Positions 46,545 through 59,045 of a DNA stretch of 64,000 bases are shown here, piece by piece. Under the pieces are notes generated by a model. That model was given only the letters and a program-made list of their open reading frames with translations. It did no database searches and was not told the origin of the DNA. Where the stretch lies: positions 154,353,718 to 154,417,717 of the forward strand of contig NC_079134.1 in NCBI RefSeq assembly GCF_945859705.1. The letters run 5' to 3'. Position 1 is the first letter of the stretch, and every line of letters begins with the position of its first letter. This DNA is from Episyrphus balteatus. Its lineage: Eukaryota > Arthropoda > Insecta > Diptera > Syrphidae. The translations under genes were made by a program, and so were the position numbers.

Positions 46545-46850
46545 TTTTGACGTGCGTCAGTTTTCAAAAAGTGAGGCGTGTCAGTTTTCAAAAAGTGCCT
46601 CGTGTCAGTTTTAAAAAGTAACGCGCGTTAGTTTTCAAAAATTAACGCACGTCACTTTTCATTAAGTGACTCACGTCAGCTTTCAAAAGTGACCCACGAC
46701 AATTTTCAAAAAGTGACACGCCTCACTTTTCATTAAGTAATGGTGTCAGTTTTAGAAAGTGATGCGCGTCAGTTTTCAAAAAGTGACGTGCGTCTCTTTT
46801 CATAAAGTAACGCTTGTCACTTTTCAATAAGTAAAGTACATCAGAAAACA
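46545..46850 (+). repeat. Minisatellite of ~27-bp CpG-containing units
   Basis: About eleven degenerate units of the form GTGACGYGCGTCAGTTTTCA plus AAAA follow one another, in which CAGTTTT alternates with CACTTTT. The CpG-bearing core (ACGYGCGTCA and relatives) is unusual in this AT-rich window. No ORF is present. Confidence 0.75.
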
Positions 46851-46981
46851 TCTTTTGTTATTGATGCAATCACTGAGAAAAATTGTTACAATAGCTGGCT
46901 GTGTTTTATTTTCCTCGTGATCCGGATCAGATCATTGTTTTTATTAGCTTTACAACAAAAGTAGGATTTTGTTTTGTTATT

Positions 46982-47076
46982 GTTCTTGTTGATTCTCATG
47001 AATCCATGTGACCAAATGTGTAAATTTTAGTTGATTGAATACAGAAATATAAATATTCGTTCTTGTTGATTCTCAT
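46982..47076 (+). repeat. Dispersed 20-base motif, copies 3 and 4 (pair)
   Basis: GTTCTTGTTGATTCTCAT at 46982-46999 and the full motif at 47057-47076, 77 bases apart. The first is followed by GAATCCATGTGACCAAA. Confidence 0.65.
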
Positions 47077-47099
47077 AGATCTTTATAGTTAAATTTCAT

Positions 47100-50000
47100 G
47101 CATAATAAAAAATAGTGGGAACAATTTGGCTTTCAAAAAGTTCAAAAAGTTATGTTTTGATGCTTTTGACTTAGGTACCTATTTGTTTTCAAAAAATTTA
47201 GCATAAGTTAAAATTTTCAATTTACACCCTTATAAATAACCCATATCTGCCATCCTTATACCATCCTTTATTTTTAAAGTCTTAAAAAGCATTGCAAAAC
47301 TCTTATATCAAATTCCACATTAAATAACTTAACCTTTAAATATTTTCCAAGAAATAAGGGAATGGAATGAAATTCAACACATACTCATCAAAAATACCTC
47401 CTACATTATAACGAAACAATTTATTGAATTGAATTTATGATAGATACACACTATCAAATAACGCTATTAAATTTCCAATATACTTTGAAAGTCTTATTGA
47501 ATAACCATAAATAGGTACTAATAATGTGACATAATAGTCACTTGAATTTAATACATTAAGATCCCATGGAAACTTAAATTTTCAAAGTTATGCATTTATC
47601 ATTGAGTTTTAATTAAGTCTTAAGTGAATTTTATGTAAATCATCATATTTTTGTTGGATCTGTTTCGATCAATATCTGGGCAGAACTAAGTGACACAATT
47701 GAGGTTTTTGAATTGGTGACTCAAGGTGGTACATAACTAAATGTGTTAATGGACCCATTTGTATATTTATATTAAAAGGAAATAGCCATCAGAACCATTT
47801 ACTTACTTTAATGATTTAAATATTTAAATTATGTTAATTTGTACAACAATCCTGATCTCTTGACAGGGAATGGCTGAAAATAACAAAATAGGTCTCTGAT
47901 AGTAATACTAAATGCTTTTTCTCATAAAACTTGTTTAGTTCTTCAGTCTTATTGTATAAAACAAGTTCAATACATTACGTCTTGTTGGATCTAAGAAGTG
48001 TCGCATTGAGAAAGGAGATCAAGTTTATGATATTTGATTCTGACTACCGACGCGACGGTTTAAACGTTATTTAATTATTTTCTTTTTAATGCATTTACTT
48101 TTCATTAAAAATGAAAAAAAAAATACGAAATGAAAAAAGTTGCAACTAAAAATATTTTGCATTAAAAAAAAGAATGTTATTGCGACTGAAAAATATTTGC
48201 ATTGAAAATAAAATTACTAATGCAAAAATAAATATATTTCCTAAAAAAAAATGTATTGCAAATAAAAAATTTTCTGCATTGAAAAAAAAATCAATTAAGA
48301 AATAATTTTTTTTTTGAATATTCGTCAAATTTCTTCCAAATAGCCAAATTCGGCTATTTTACCATACATTTCAACTACATATAATATTAATCCTAATGAA
48401 AAGCCAAATAGTCAAAAATTGTAAAAAAATCAAGGAATATTAAAAAAATTAAAAATTTTGTTTTAAAATTTGTATGTATTTCCAATAAATATTTTATTTT
48501 CAATGCAAATATTTTTCATATGCAGTTATATTTCTTTTATGCAATAGTCGTCATCAACGTCACAGAGACGTATTTTTACATTTATATGAAACGGTTATTT
48601 TTCGTGCATGAAATCTGTTGTAAGCAGTGCTATAAGTGCATCTGAAATTTAATACAAGTTGCAAATATTATTTTTTTGTTTTATTTTGTCAAAACTAATT
48701 ATTTAAAAAATCGCCTCTATTTCCCCCTAGAGCCTAGAGCCTAGACCACCAGACCCCCTCCCTCCACTTTCCCATAAGTTTCTCGATTCTTTTTAAAAGT
48801 TTACGTTCTTCCTAAACTTTAGAGATGATTATGTTTAAAAGTGGATCACTAAGGCGTATACGTAACTTTTCTATAGAATTTTCTATAGATGAAAAAATAA
48901 ATATTTTCTAATATTATAACTGAAAACTTGAAACAAACTAAAAAATATATGTACTTACAAAAAACTATTAAAGACAACGGTAGCATTTTCAAAAAACAAT
49001 TTGTCTTCGATCATTTCTTATGTTGACTGTGCATTTGAGTAATGATGAATTTGTACGAATTTCATCTATCTAAAGGATATTTTTAATGTTTTTTCTGTGA
49101 AATGTTAATAAATGTGAAAATTCACCCTATAAAAGTGCATACAAAAATCTACAGAAAAAACTTTAATTTTAAAATCAACAATACTTGCACTGAACAACAT
49201 ATAAAAAGCATCCACAAGCTCTTTTAATGCTGATATAAGCCTGTCAATTACCTACAAACGATGAATAAATGCAATACGACCTTATTTAATAATAAAAAAA
49301 AACAAGATAAAAACACAATATAAAGTTCTTAATTAATATTATCCAAAAGCTTTAAAAAAATATATTTAATAAAAGTGGTGCTTATTTTATTTAACTTTAC
49401 TTTGTGACTCAATTTTAATTAATGTATGATTGATGGAAACGAAAACTGCTCAATCAAGCCATCATTACCACAAATATACACAAATATTTAATGATAAATA
49501 AAGGAAAATTGTAATTATATTTTTAACTTTTATCAAAAAAAGAAAAAAAAACTCAATTTAATTAAATGTATATTTCCGGTCAAAACAAATGATTTTCATT
49601 GTCTTTTGATTTATTAATTCTTATTTTAAACAAACAATAAATGGGAAAAATAATAATATAATTATTTTTGTCTTCTTGCAATTTTACCTGCCAAGATAAA
49701 ACAAACAGAAATATCAAAACAGAAAACGTTTATTCTTTTTCTGACTGTGTGAACTGGCCATACAGCATCCAAATGGTTGGTACTTTAAAAATATTTTTAA
49801 AGAAAGTAAAATGTTTCATTTCTTTTTTTTTAATCATTTTTATTTAAAGCATTGCATTCATGTTTTTTTTTTCAAGTGGGTTGTTTTTCTATGTGAAACT
49901 GTGTGAGTGTGTTTACGTCTAGAACGAACATAACATATTCTTCAATCTCCATATGGAAATCATTATGTGTGTTTACCTACACCATGTTGCGCTGAAAGGA

Positions 50001-50262
50001 AACGTTTAAAATTAGAAAAAAAAAAATATCCTTTGCAAGGATATCATTATTATGCGTGGCCTTCATGAACCTCCAAGGGGTTAAGAATTTTTTTGCTCCA
50101 TAAAAGTGTGGTTAATATAACGCATGGCCTAGTTCATGTGCTTGAATTTTTAACAAAAATTTTCTAAGAATTCGGTATAAATTTTTTATACACAATTTTT
50201 TTTGGTACGAAACCTTTTGGTTTAAAAATGTGTATTAATTGGACGACAGACTCGTTTTATAC
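47100..50262. other. AT-rich stretch, no gene
   Basis: No gene is seen. It includes the TGCAAT-rich cluster at 48085-48550 and a C-rich patch near 48722-48772 with a duplicated AGAGCCT. Confidence 0.4.
48085..48550. repeat. TGCAAT/ATTGCA-rich foldback repeat, second cluster
   Basis: Many copies of (A/T)TTGCATT and AATGCAAAA occur in both orientations around a core with GCCAAATTCGGCTATTTTAC. The core resembles 60430-60480 (TAGTTGAAATATCGAATGTA region) only loosely. Boundaries are approximate. Confidence 0.35.
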
Positions 50263-50263
50263 T

Positions 50264-50359
50264 TCGTTCTTGTTGATTCTCATGAACCCATGTGACCAAA
50301 AGAGGAAATAATAGTTAATTAACGTAGACATAAAATTATTCGTTCTTGTTGATTCTCAT
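50264..50359 (+). repeat. Dispersed 20-base motif, copies 5 and 6 (pair)
   Basis: Full copies at 50264-50283 and 50340-50359, 76 bases apart, nearly the spacing of the pair at 46982/47057. The first is again followed by GAA(C/T)CCATGTGACCAAA. The sequence between motifs is much less conserved. Confidence 0.7.
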
Positions 50360-51141
50360 GAATCTGTGTACCTAAATTTCATATGCAAAATGCAATTCAA
50401 ATACTTAGACCGTGCAGATGAAAAATTGTATTTCCAAACATTTTTTATGATAATGATGGGTTTGGAATTTTTAGAAAAACAAAAGAAAAAAATAACGAGG
50501 TTGAATTAAAATGCTGGTAAATTATAAACACTTCTACAGATTTTAAACTAATCACTAGTACATTGATAATAAGAGGTTTACATTTTTTTTTATTAAATTC
50601 AGAATTCAATTAGTTTTTACAGTTGTTTAGAAAAAATCAAAAAAGGAGAAAATTAAACACGTTATCGTTTAAATTTATTTCCTTAAAATTGGAAAGAAAC
50701 AAATTTGTCAACTCAGAACTGGTCGTTCAATTAAAAGTAATCTCGAATTGCTATAAACTGTCGAATTACTACGTTAAATAATTAAAATTACACTGTAAAT
50801 GTTTCATGCTGTTGTCTGAAAAATTCCCATTCCAACCCTAATTTCAGTGACAAAAAGTTGCAGTCAAAATTTTGTTTTTTAAAATTCTGTTTTTTTTTTA
50901 TTTTGCTTTCTATAGTTTTGTTTGCAAATAACTCAACGACAAGACCTTGAAGAAACTTTTAAATTTCATTTATATATACAGTTTAAGAGACATTTCTTTT
51001 AATGACTCATTCGATGGATTTGGAGGAAATTTTTAAAAATGCAGTTTTTTCGGCAAAGGGGTTAACCTTGAATTTTTTCGAAAATCAAAAACAAAACAAA
51101 AATTGAAATTTTTAGGTATCTATTTCTAAATAGAGTTAATA

Positions 51142-51783
51142 GTGGAGTAACTAAAGCAAATTATAAAGGAACCCGGCCGAACAGCTCTGATTTGATGATC
51201 TCTTTTTTCAAACGTCGGTAATTAAAAATACTTTAAAGTATACAAATGTTGTACTTAAAAAAAACATAGTTAACTTTTTTTTCAAAAATTCTATATAAAA
51301 AAGTTCTTCGAAAATGAAATACTTTTTAATTTTCTTCAAAAACTGTAATAAATATTGACATTCTCTTTTATAATTTCAAATCATAATGTGGCCAAAAATT
51401 TTTTTAAAATAAATGCATTTTATATTATGAAAAAGTTTTAAAAAGGACAGAATAAAATTTTTTCAATAATTTATTTTTGAAATCTGATTTTAATTACCAT
51501 TTTTTCATAAAGCATTTCCTAATTTTAATTTTAAAAATATGAATATATCTTTTGGCATTACTAAATTTATGAAATTTTAGCAAAATTTTTGCAAAAAAAA
51601 AATTTGTTTGTTCACCAAAATCTTCAATTAAATTTAAAAAATCAAAACGGCAAGAGCGGCAAATTTTTAATCTATAGACTTTAAAGTATTTTTAATTACC
51701 GACTATAAAAAAAAATCATCAAAATCAGAGCTGTTCGGCCGGGTTCACTAATAATGCCATTTTTTGAGCTTTAGTTACTCCAC
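51142..51783. mobile_element. Family A element, copy 3 (internally deleted, 642 bp)
   Basis: The ends GTGGAGTAACTAAAGC and GCTTTAGTTACTCCAC are perfect complements and flanked by TA. GGAACCCGGCCGAACAGCTC lies inside the left end and its complement inside the right. Over half of the interior found in copies 1 and 2 is missing. Confidence 0.85.
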
Positions 51784-54700
51784 TACAAAAGACACCCTTC
51801 TTTTGATATCCCACTCGATGTATTTGAAGAAAATTTTGAAAAATTCAATTTTTGAATAAGGGGTAAACCTTGGATTTTTTTTAAATATTGTTTTATTTAA
51901 AATAAACATAAATTTTAATTTTCACTTAATTTTGGTAGCTTTACAAAACATAGGCTTTCAATTTTTGTTTTCGTATTTTAAATCAGCTGCGAATTCATAA
52001 TATAAAAAACCAAACCTTTATAAACACCACTCTTAGTGCACTATACAAACATAATTACTGTTTATTTAACTTGATAAGTACGAGTTATTTGTTATCCCAC
52101 GGGTTTTACATTACCTAATCCAAAAATAGATTCTACTAAAGGCATTATCAAATAAAGGTACCTTCCTACATAACCGGACTAGAAAACAGGAAATGTGAAA
52201 CTTATTCCCAATCCTTTCGTAGGAAGTATAATCATTGGAAAGGTTATTATCATTACACCATAGAACAACAGGTATTCATTAATGTTTGTTTTCCTTTTCA
52301 AAATCGATTAAAGTCATATCAATAACAAGGATAGTGCGGATTTACACAACATTTTGAACCACTAATACACAAAATAAAGGAAGTGCTATAACCAGGATGT
52401 TACTATTTTAAGAATAAACTTTCTAATTAAACCACATTTCTATTTTGCTCTTTTTTTTTTCAAACAACAAGGATTCAAGTAAAAGGATACAATTAATTTA
52501 CTACTCTCAGGAAATATCTAATAAAAAAAAAGAAAATACCCAATAACACTAACACCGTTGAATGAATCCACTCTCTAGTCTCTAGATCATCATAAAACCT
52601 TTAGCCCACCCAAGGCTTTCAAGAGATTAGGGGAAATATAATGAATTTTATTCAACCCTATAATAAGCAGCATCCTCTCACAGGAGATAACTTTGCCTCA
52701 TCATTTATTTACATTCAGGTGTTCTTAGAGTGATGAAATTTGATGGAGGTTTTTTTTTCTAACATAGTATAAAGTCCTACTTGAGCTATGTTAAGGCACA
52801 TAAAAAAAAAGAGAGACCTACTTACTTTTAGGAATCAGAGGAGATAATAATGTTCATTTTCATAACCAAGACTTCAACACTATTAATATGTTGACAGATC
52901 TCTGGGAATAACCCAAGGAAAAAGGAAGTAGAAAAAGAAAACAAACTTTAATAAACTCATAAGAAAATATGACAGAGAAAAAATAAAGGATAGAGCTTTT
53001 CCATAAGGTAAAGAGAAGAAATGACAAAGTTTGTAAATTTTTGATGGCTCATCTGGGTTTTACGAGTTGTAATAGTTTGAGGAAAAAAAAAATATTTATT
53101 TGTTTTTTTTTTTCTTTTTTTTTACTGCCACTTGACAAAATGCCAATCTTTTTCCTTGTGAATTCTTAATTTTGTCAAGCAAAATATATATAAACTCAAA
53201 AGAATTTATTCAAGAATTTTTCTAGCATTTTTTTCTTTGTTGACCAAGCCTCTTTGCATTAATATTGTATATTAACAAAAAAAAAAAATAATCCTGTGTC
53301 CTGTGGAATGACACAAGAAAGACAGAGAGAGAGAGAGAAATGTATATGCATTATGGAAATGACAAAACAAAATTGATAAAGGATGAGCTATTATCCTCCC
53401 ATTAATCATCGAATGCCTACTTTGTGAGTAAATATTTGAAAGCATCAAAAGTATTAAAATTACATTTTTGTTTTAAAGTATTTATTGAGCTTTTTTGAGA
53501 ATTGAAAATTAATAAGCAAATGGAAAGCAATGAAAAATTCTAAAATATAAGCTATCTTAATTTTGTTTTGAACAAAAGTTCGTGCTGATGCAATTATTAG
53601 AATTTATATTTTGACAAAATGGGAAGTATTTTTAACTAAGGGAATTTTCAAATCAATTACAGAAAGTTCCAACTTGGCAAATATATTAAAGTCTATTAGT
53701 TTTTGAAATATGTTCGTGCTAAGCCGTGGTACAAACTGGGTGTACCAAAAAAAAGTAATCCTATTCAAATTCCAAAAATGTAAATCAAATCGTTTTACGA
53801 GTGTATAGGTGCCTATTTTTGTTTGTTTGTTTTTTTTTTCCATACATATTTGATTTAATTTTGAAAATTTCCGTGAATTTTTATTTTCGTTTCAATTTTA
53901 TAAAAATCAATCACACACGTGTCTGTCAATATTGTATAAAATCAAGTTGAATCAAATTTCTTTTATATTCTCTCTCTTGCTTAAGGTAATTCTTATGTTA
54001 GCTTATTTCTATGTAATTGAAATGAAGGATGTATCATGATTTTATATATGAAAACAATACTTTCCAACAAAAAAAAAAAAGATTCTCAAAAATAATAGCA
54101 CTTGAGAATTTTTTACGAACTTGAACTTTTTTTTTTTTTTCGTTGGAAACCTACCTTGTTTGGTATTCCGTGCAGTTACTCTTATTCGGTTACCCTCATT
54201 GTACCTAACCTACTTTGTGATTTGAGTGAAAACAATATGTTTTTTATTCTTTTTTTGTTCAGTATTGGTGTATGAGAAGTTGATTGATATAGGGAAAGAA
54301 ATTGAACTTGGGCCAATAATTCATTCAAAAAAATATTTTCTTTCTTGGGAAGTATATTTCTATTGTACATGGTTTTAGGTTTTAGGGGTTATAATGGTAA
54401 ATATTAAGGATTATGGGAATGTGTGTGTTTTTTTGTTAAGAAAGTTAAAGTACTTCGGTTTAAGAATTTGGTTTTATGATGGATTGGAATGGAATAGGGG
54501 GAAAGCAAAAAGTTGAATAACAAACAACTATTAAAGGGTATATCTTTTTTAATAGGAAAAATTGTGAACATGTAATCGATCTTATTCTTATACTATCACT
54601 ATATTAAAGATTCTTATATTGAATCTGTAAATATCAATAACTCGCCTTGCTATAAAATTTTTTTTAAAAAATTGGACAAAATCAGTTCAAACACATTTTT

Positions 54701-57210
54701 TTAAATATTGTTTTAATTTTTTGTGTTAAACTTTAAATTATTAGGTATTTATTAAAGCAAATAAATTTATTTATTTAATTTAAAGACAAAAATTACAATT
54801 ATAATTTTCAAAGAATTTTTAAGGTAATTAAATATATATGTATAATGTATGGTTATATGGGCCAACACATCTTTCTTAATATGTAGTTTTGGCCACCAAA
54901 CTGAAGTAATCAAATTCAAAATCCCTAAAACCGTTAAAAAAATCCAATTTATTTTAAATGCAAAAAGTTTCAAGCATTTTCTTTAAATACAAAATTGGTA
55001 CGCTAGATTTTTAAAAATATTAACGAATACTTAAAAATAAAAGTCCTAAGAAATGCATCCAAATGTTTTCAAAACAATGATTTTTCACAAATGTCATTGT
55101 TTTTATATGTTTTTTTTTTTTTAATTAAAAGTAATTTTAACGAATATTGATCCTACCACCTGACCAAGTTAATAAAGTCTTAATTGAAGAAAAAAATATA
55201 TGAATTATTGTATTGGATGCTGTATATGTGTTCTCTATTTGGTAACCTAAAATATCAAATTTAAGCGTTATTTTTGGTCCTAGAAAAAAAATCAATAATC
55301 CTGTTAAAACATAGTTTTACATTGATGGGCTGACTGACTGACGTATAAAATTAAGGAGTTCTCTTATCGGAATGGCATATTGATCCAAAATTTGACATCG
55401 ATCAATCTCAAGAATGTAAAACGTGCCATTTAGTACCACTGAATTGTAGGTAAAAACTGTCAAAAAAGTTTTTATGTTTAAAAAGATAAATTGTTCCAAT
55501 TTTTTTCTATAAAATCATAAGTTTTTGTTAAAATGAAATAAAAAAAAAAACCAAGTGATTTATTAAAAGTTTTAAAAATTCATTTGTTGATACTTTTTAG
55601 TTTTGTTTTTATTATTTTTTAATAGAAAATATAAATTCCTGCAAAAATAGTCTAGGGTGCAATTCTCATAATAATTAATAACTTTTATATTCCATAGCCT
55701 AAAAACCAAGTTTAAAATATTTTACAAACCTCACTATGTTTAGACCAAATTTATAAAATATGTAAATACAATTTCTAAAATTCTTATTTTTGTTACATTT
55801 TTTTTTAAATTCTGCTTCGGATTTTTTTTCTTCATTATTTTTGACATTTTACAATTTTTCAACAATCGCTTTTAGACACACATTCAATTGACCAACAAAA
55901 TTTAAATAAACAAATTTTTAATAGATTTTATGATTTAAGCGTCATGTAATAACGAAAAACCGATATTTTCGACATTTACCCTTCATTTATATTGACGCCC
56001 ACATCAAGGGGTTAAAGAATACCCTTTAAATGTTACAAGAGCACAGTGCAAGCAATTAAGATTTGAAAAACTTTTTTTATAGAAACATGTATGTCCCAAT
56101 TTTTATGCTAGTTTGTCCAATTTGTTGGCTATCTTTACATATATTTAAGTAAAATTAATCATCTTATCTGCTGTTTCAAAAATAATTTAATTATTTTATT
56201 TTGAAATATTTCTTATTAATTATAATTATTATTTTTGCCTACATACTTATTTAGGTACATATATATTAACAAATCAACTCACCACCTTCATAGCTCTAAA
56301 CAATTTTAGTTGGATAGTGGCAATTTTGTTTACTTTGTTCTCTTATTGCATGCCTTTTGTATTTGCAACATTTTTATAAATAATAATAACAATTATTCTA
56401 TAAAAAAAAAAATATTACAACAAAGTACAAAAGCCATAAAAAAGGCTTTCTCGTTACTTAACTTTCATCATATACAACAATTTATTATGAAAAGCTTACG
56501 TAGAATGACAATAGATTGTTAAAAAAAGCCTTATTAAACACACAACCACACACTCACTTAGAAAACATTACACACTTATCTACTTCCTTTAAGCACTCTC
56601 ATAAATAAAAATTGAAATTTAATGCAATAGGCTCATTTTTTTCCTTCCTTTAAGTAGGTACAAGAAAAAAAAATATATATATATAAAATCCATTGTATGA
56701 AAAACCAACGAAAAAAAAATATTATTCTGACTTTATACCTACACAAAAATATTGCATGGATTCCTCTATAGACTACATATATAGTGCAAAAAAAGATATA
56801 TATTTTTTTTCTTTATAGGATCCTATGGCAAACTCGAGATTCGAAATTGTTCAATGTCTCAAATTTAGAAGATAAACTATATCCCATAAGTTGGCCTTAA
56901 AAGGTTTTTGTTATAATATTTATTGCGAATGCTAAAAGTCACTGTCTTACTGTGTCAAGTATTCATTGATAAATTGAAATGAATTAGAAAAATAATGACC
57001 TGATGAATTCGTAGCTATATCATCACTGGAATGTGGAAGGCAGAACTTGTTTGAAGAAAAAAAAATTGCGTGTCCTAGGTCCACTTTGACACATTTAAAG
57101 GACTTAAAAAGCATTTCAAATGCTCTATAGAATTTTAAAAATTAAAATCTAAATTAAAAAAAGAATTTTTTGATTTTTCGAGATAAATTGCATCAAAATT
57201 TAAATCCTTT
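51784..57210. other. AT-rich stretch, no gene
   Basis: The longest part without a recognised element. The block 51950-53420 is comparatively complex and may be single-copy; it has a (GA)n run at 53323-53338. Near 55000-55330, TTGGTACGCTAGATTT and a later TTTTGGTCCTAG suggest a very eroded family R copy. All ORFs are short and low complexity. Confidence 0.35.
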
Positions 57211-57329
57211 TTACTTGCGATATAGGTACTATAGGGAAAGTTTAGGATTCGTAAAAAAATCGAACTCGAGATAACAATTTTACATGACATTACGATGATG
57301 GAGAATGCCAAAAAAGTGGGTCCGGCAAT

Positions 57330-57330
<1 letters not shown>

Positions 57331-57390
<60 letters not shown>
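57331..57390 (+). repeat. (CTGT)15 microsatellite
   Basis: Sixty bases of uninterrupted CTGT units. The homologous site near 60690 has only GTCCGTCTGTCTGT, so it expanded in this copy. The 80-aa ORF across it is an artefact. Confidence 0.95.
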
Positions 57391-57426
57391 AAGAACCTCG
57401 AGCTACAGCCTAAACTACTGGAGCTA

Positions 57427-57855
57427 CACAGAGAAAAATATGACCCGCTAAAAACTAACAGATTGCCATATTGTTTTACCGTCCATACATTTCATAAGGA
57501 AATCTTATTAAAATCAACGATTAATAAGGTTTTTTAAGGAGATTTCTTATTATTTTTATAGAGAAAATCTTATTAAAATTTGACTGAAAAGTTGATTTTT
57601 TTTGCAACTTAGCACTAGAACAAAAATCGCGATCAATATTTTCATGGCAGGTTGGTTCAGGTGGTAAGGTGGGCGACTAAAGATTTGAAGTCTCCAGTTC
57701 GATTCCCAGCCTGGTCATCTTTTTTTTTATTTGTTTGCAGATTTTAAAACAATAAGGAAAACCCGATTGTTTTAATAAGGTTTCCTTCTTGGATGAAAAC
57801 CATAGAGAAATCTTATTGTTTTTGTTCTATTTTATGTGGTCTATTTTTCTCTGTG
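57427..57855. mobile_element. TA-flanked MITE with CACAGAGAAAAATA ends (429 bp)
   Basis: The termini CACAGAGAAAAATA and TATTTTTCTCTGTG are perfect complements flanked by TA (57425-57426 and 57856-57857). The sequence interrupts a family R copy exactly between AGCTACAGCC... and ...CAAACTTGGTA, which are contiguous in the copy at 60566. Inside are AATCTTATT/AATAAGGTTT words in both orientations and a tRNA-like module at 57646-57728. It encodes no transposase. Confidence 0.87.
57646..57728 (+). ncRNA. tRNA-like Pol III module inside a MITE
   Basis: TGGTTCAGGTGG at 57653-57664 matches the tRNA A box at most positions. AGTTCGATTCC at 57696-57706 matches the B box GGTTCGANTCC at all but one, 31 bases downstream as in tRNA genes. 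A run of nine T (57720-57728) follows as a possible Pol III terminator. Short stretches pair (CAGG/CCTG, GACT/AGTC), but the T stem does not, so a full cloverleaf is not formed. I take it as a tRNA-derived pseudogene or SINE head, not a working tRNA. Isotype is not assignable. Confidence 0.55.
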
Positions 57856-58675
57856 TATTTTCTTCAAACTTGGTAGTTAACAGTTTTTGGTGATTCCCTA
57901 GAGGAGAAATTGAAATTTTTTTTTTAAGGACCAATACTAACGGTACCTGTCATGTAACGGAAATACAAAAGTTAGTTTTTTTCAAAAACGGCTCTAACGA
58001 TTTTGATTAAATTTTTTGTGTGTAGTAAAGCACATAGAAGCTTTCTTTGGAAATAAAAAAAATATTTTTTCTACAGTTATTAACTGTACCTGCCATAGAA
58101 CCGTTTTTTTGATTTATGAATTTCTCGTAAACTACAAAACAGATTTCGACCAAAATTTTTATACAGAAAAGTTAAAGCAATTATTTTTTAATTTTTCAAA
58201 AAACACATTTTTGGATTTTTAAAAAATATTTCAAAATTTTTTTTTGAAAATTCAATTTTTTGAAAACGGGTCGGTGAAAAATTTTGAAATTCCGTTTTTA
58301 GGTGTAAATTAATTATTTCTTCGAAATGGCATACCAAGTTTTTTTTTGAAAAATGTTAGAAAATTTTTATATTAAAAAAATTATTTAAAAAAAAAACCGC
58401 TCTAACGATTTTCGAAAATTTTTTTCTGAAAATTCCTTTTTATACAAGAAATAAAATGGCATACTTATTTTTTTGTAAAAGATCATATAAAACGGTATTT
58501 AATTATTTATAAAATCAGATTTTATTTTTTTTTTTTTCACCACTTATAAAATTCCGTGAAAATATCAAATTATAAATTTTCCTTTATTTTTATTAATGAA
58601 AAGCTTTAACATTAGACTAACTTTTACCATAAGAGCAAGTACGTGCGACCCCAGTCGTGCAATTTATTTTTTCTA

Positions 58676-59045
58676 ATCTAGACATGTCTGCATACTTTTT
58701 CAAAGGGTTATTCACAGACACCACATATTCATTAAATATGGGTTATACAAATATAAACAAAAAAAATTATAAAATTGTTTGTATATATTCTTCAACATAA
58801 TGACGTAAATATTATTGAATAATAAATTAAGCACAAAATTATATTCAACAGTCAAAGGTTATCTAAAGCATTTTAATGTTGAAAATATTATGATTATTAT
58901 ATCCGCCCACCGTTATTATGCTAAATAATTTTTAACAGCGAAGCTGTTTTTTTTTTCAAAATATTATTTTAAATAATTTATACATTTAGTAATTTATACT
59001 GAAAAAATATTTAAAAAAAAAAAAACTTTCTTTACTAAAAAAGTA
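58676..59045. other. AT-rich spacer
   Basis: No gene or element end is visible between family R and the next MITE. Confidence 0.4.

Larger units (their letters stand above)
57211..58675 (+). repeat. Dispersed family R, long copy with a nested MITE
   Basis: It aligns with 60566-61540: ATGACATTACGATGATGGAG, then AATGCCAAAAAAGTGGGTCC, AGCTACAGCCTAAA, CAAACTTGGTA, and ACTGTACCTGCCATAGAACC near 58084. It ends at AAGAGCAAGTACGTGCGACC, then CCAGTCGTGCA (58630-58660). A (CTGT)n run has expanded inside it and a 429-bp MITE is inserted at 57427. No protein is encoded. The class of family R is unknown. Confidence 0.75.

Noticed and set aside
46545..46850. CRISPR array
   Set aside because: Units are directly adjacent and degenerate without unique spacers, in a eukaryotic genome; it is a minisatellite.
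57646..57728. A functional tRNA gene
   Set aside because: A and B boxes and terminator are present, but the T stem does not pair, so it is recorded as tRNA-like only.
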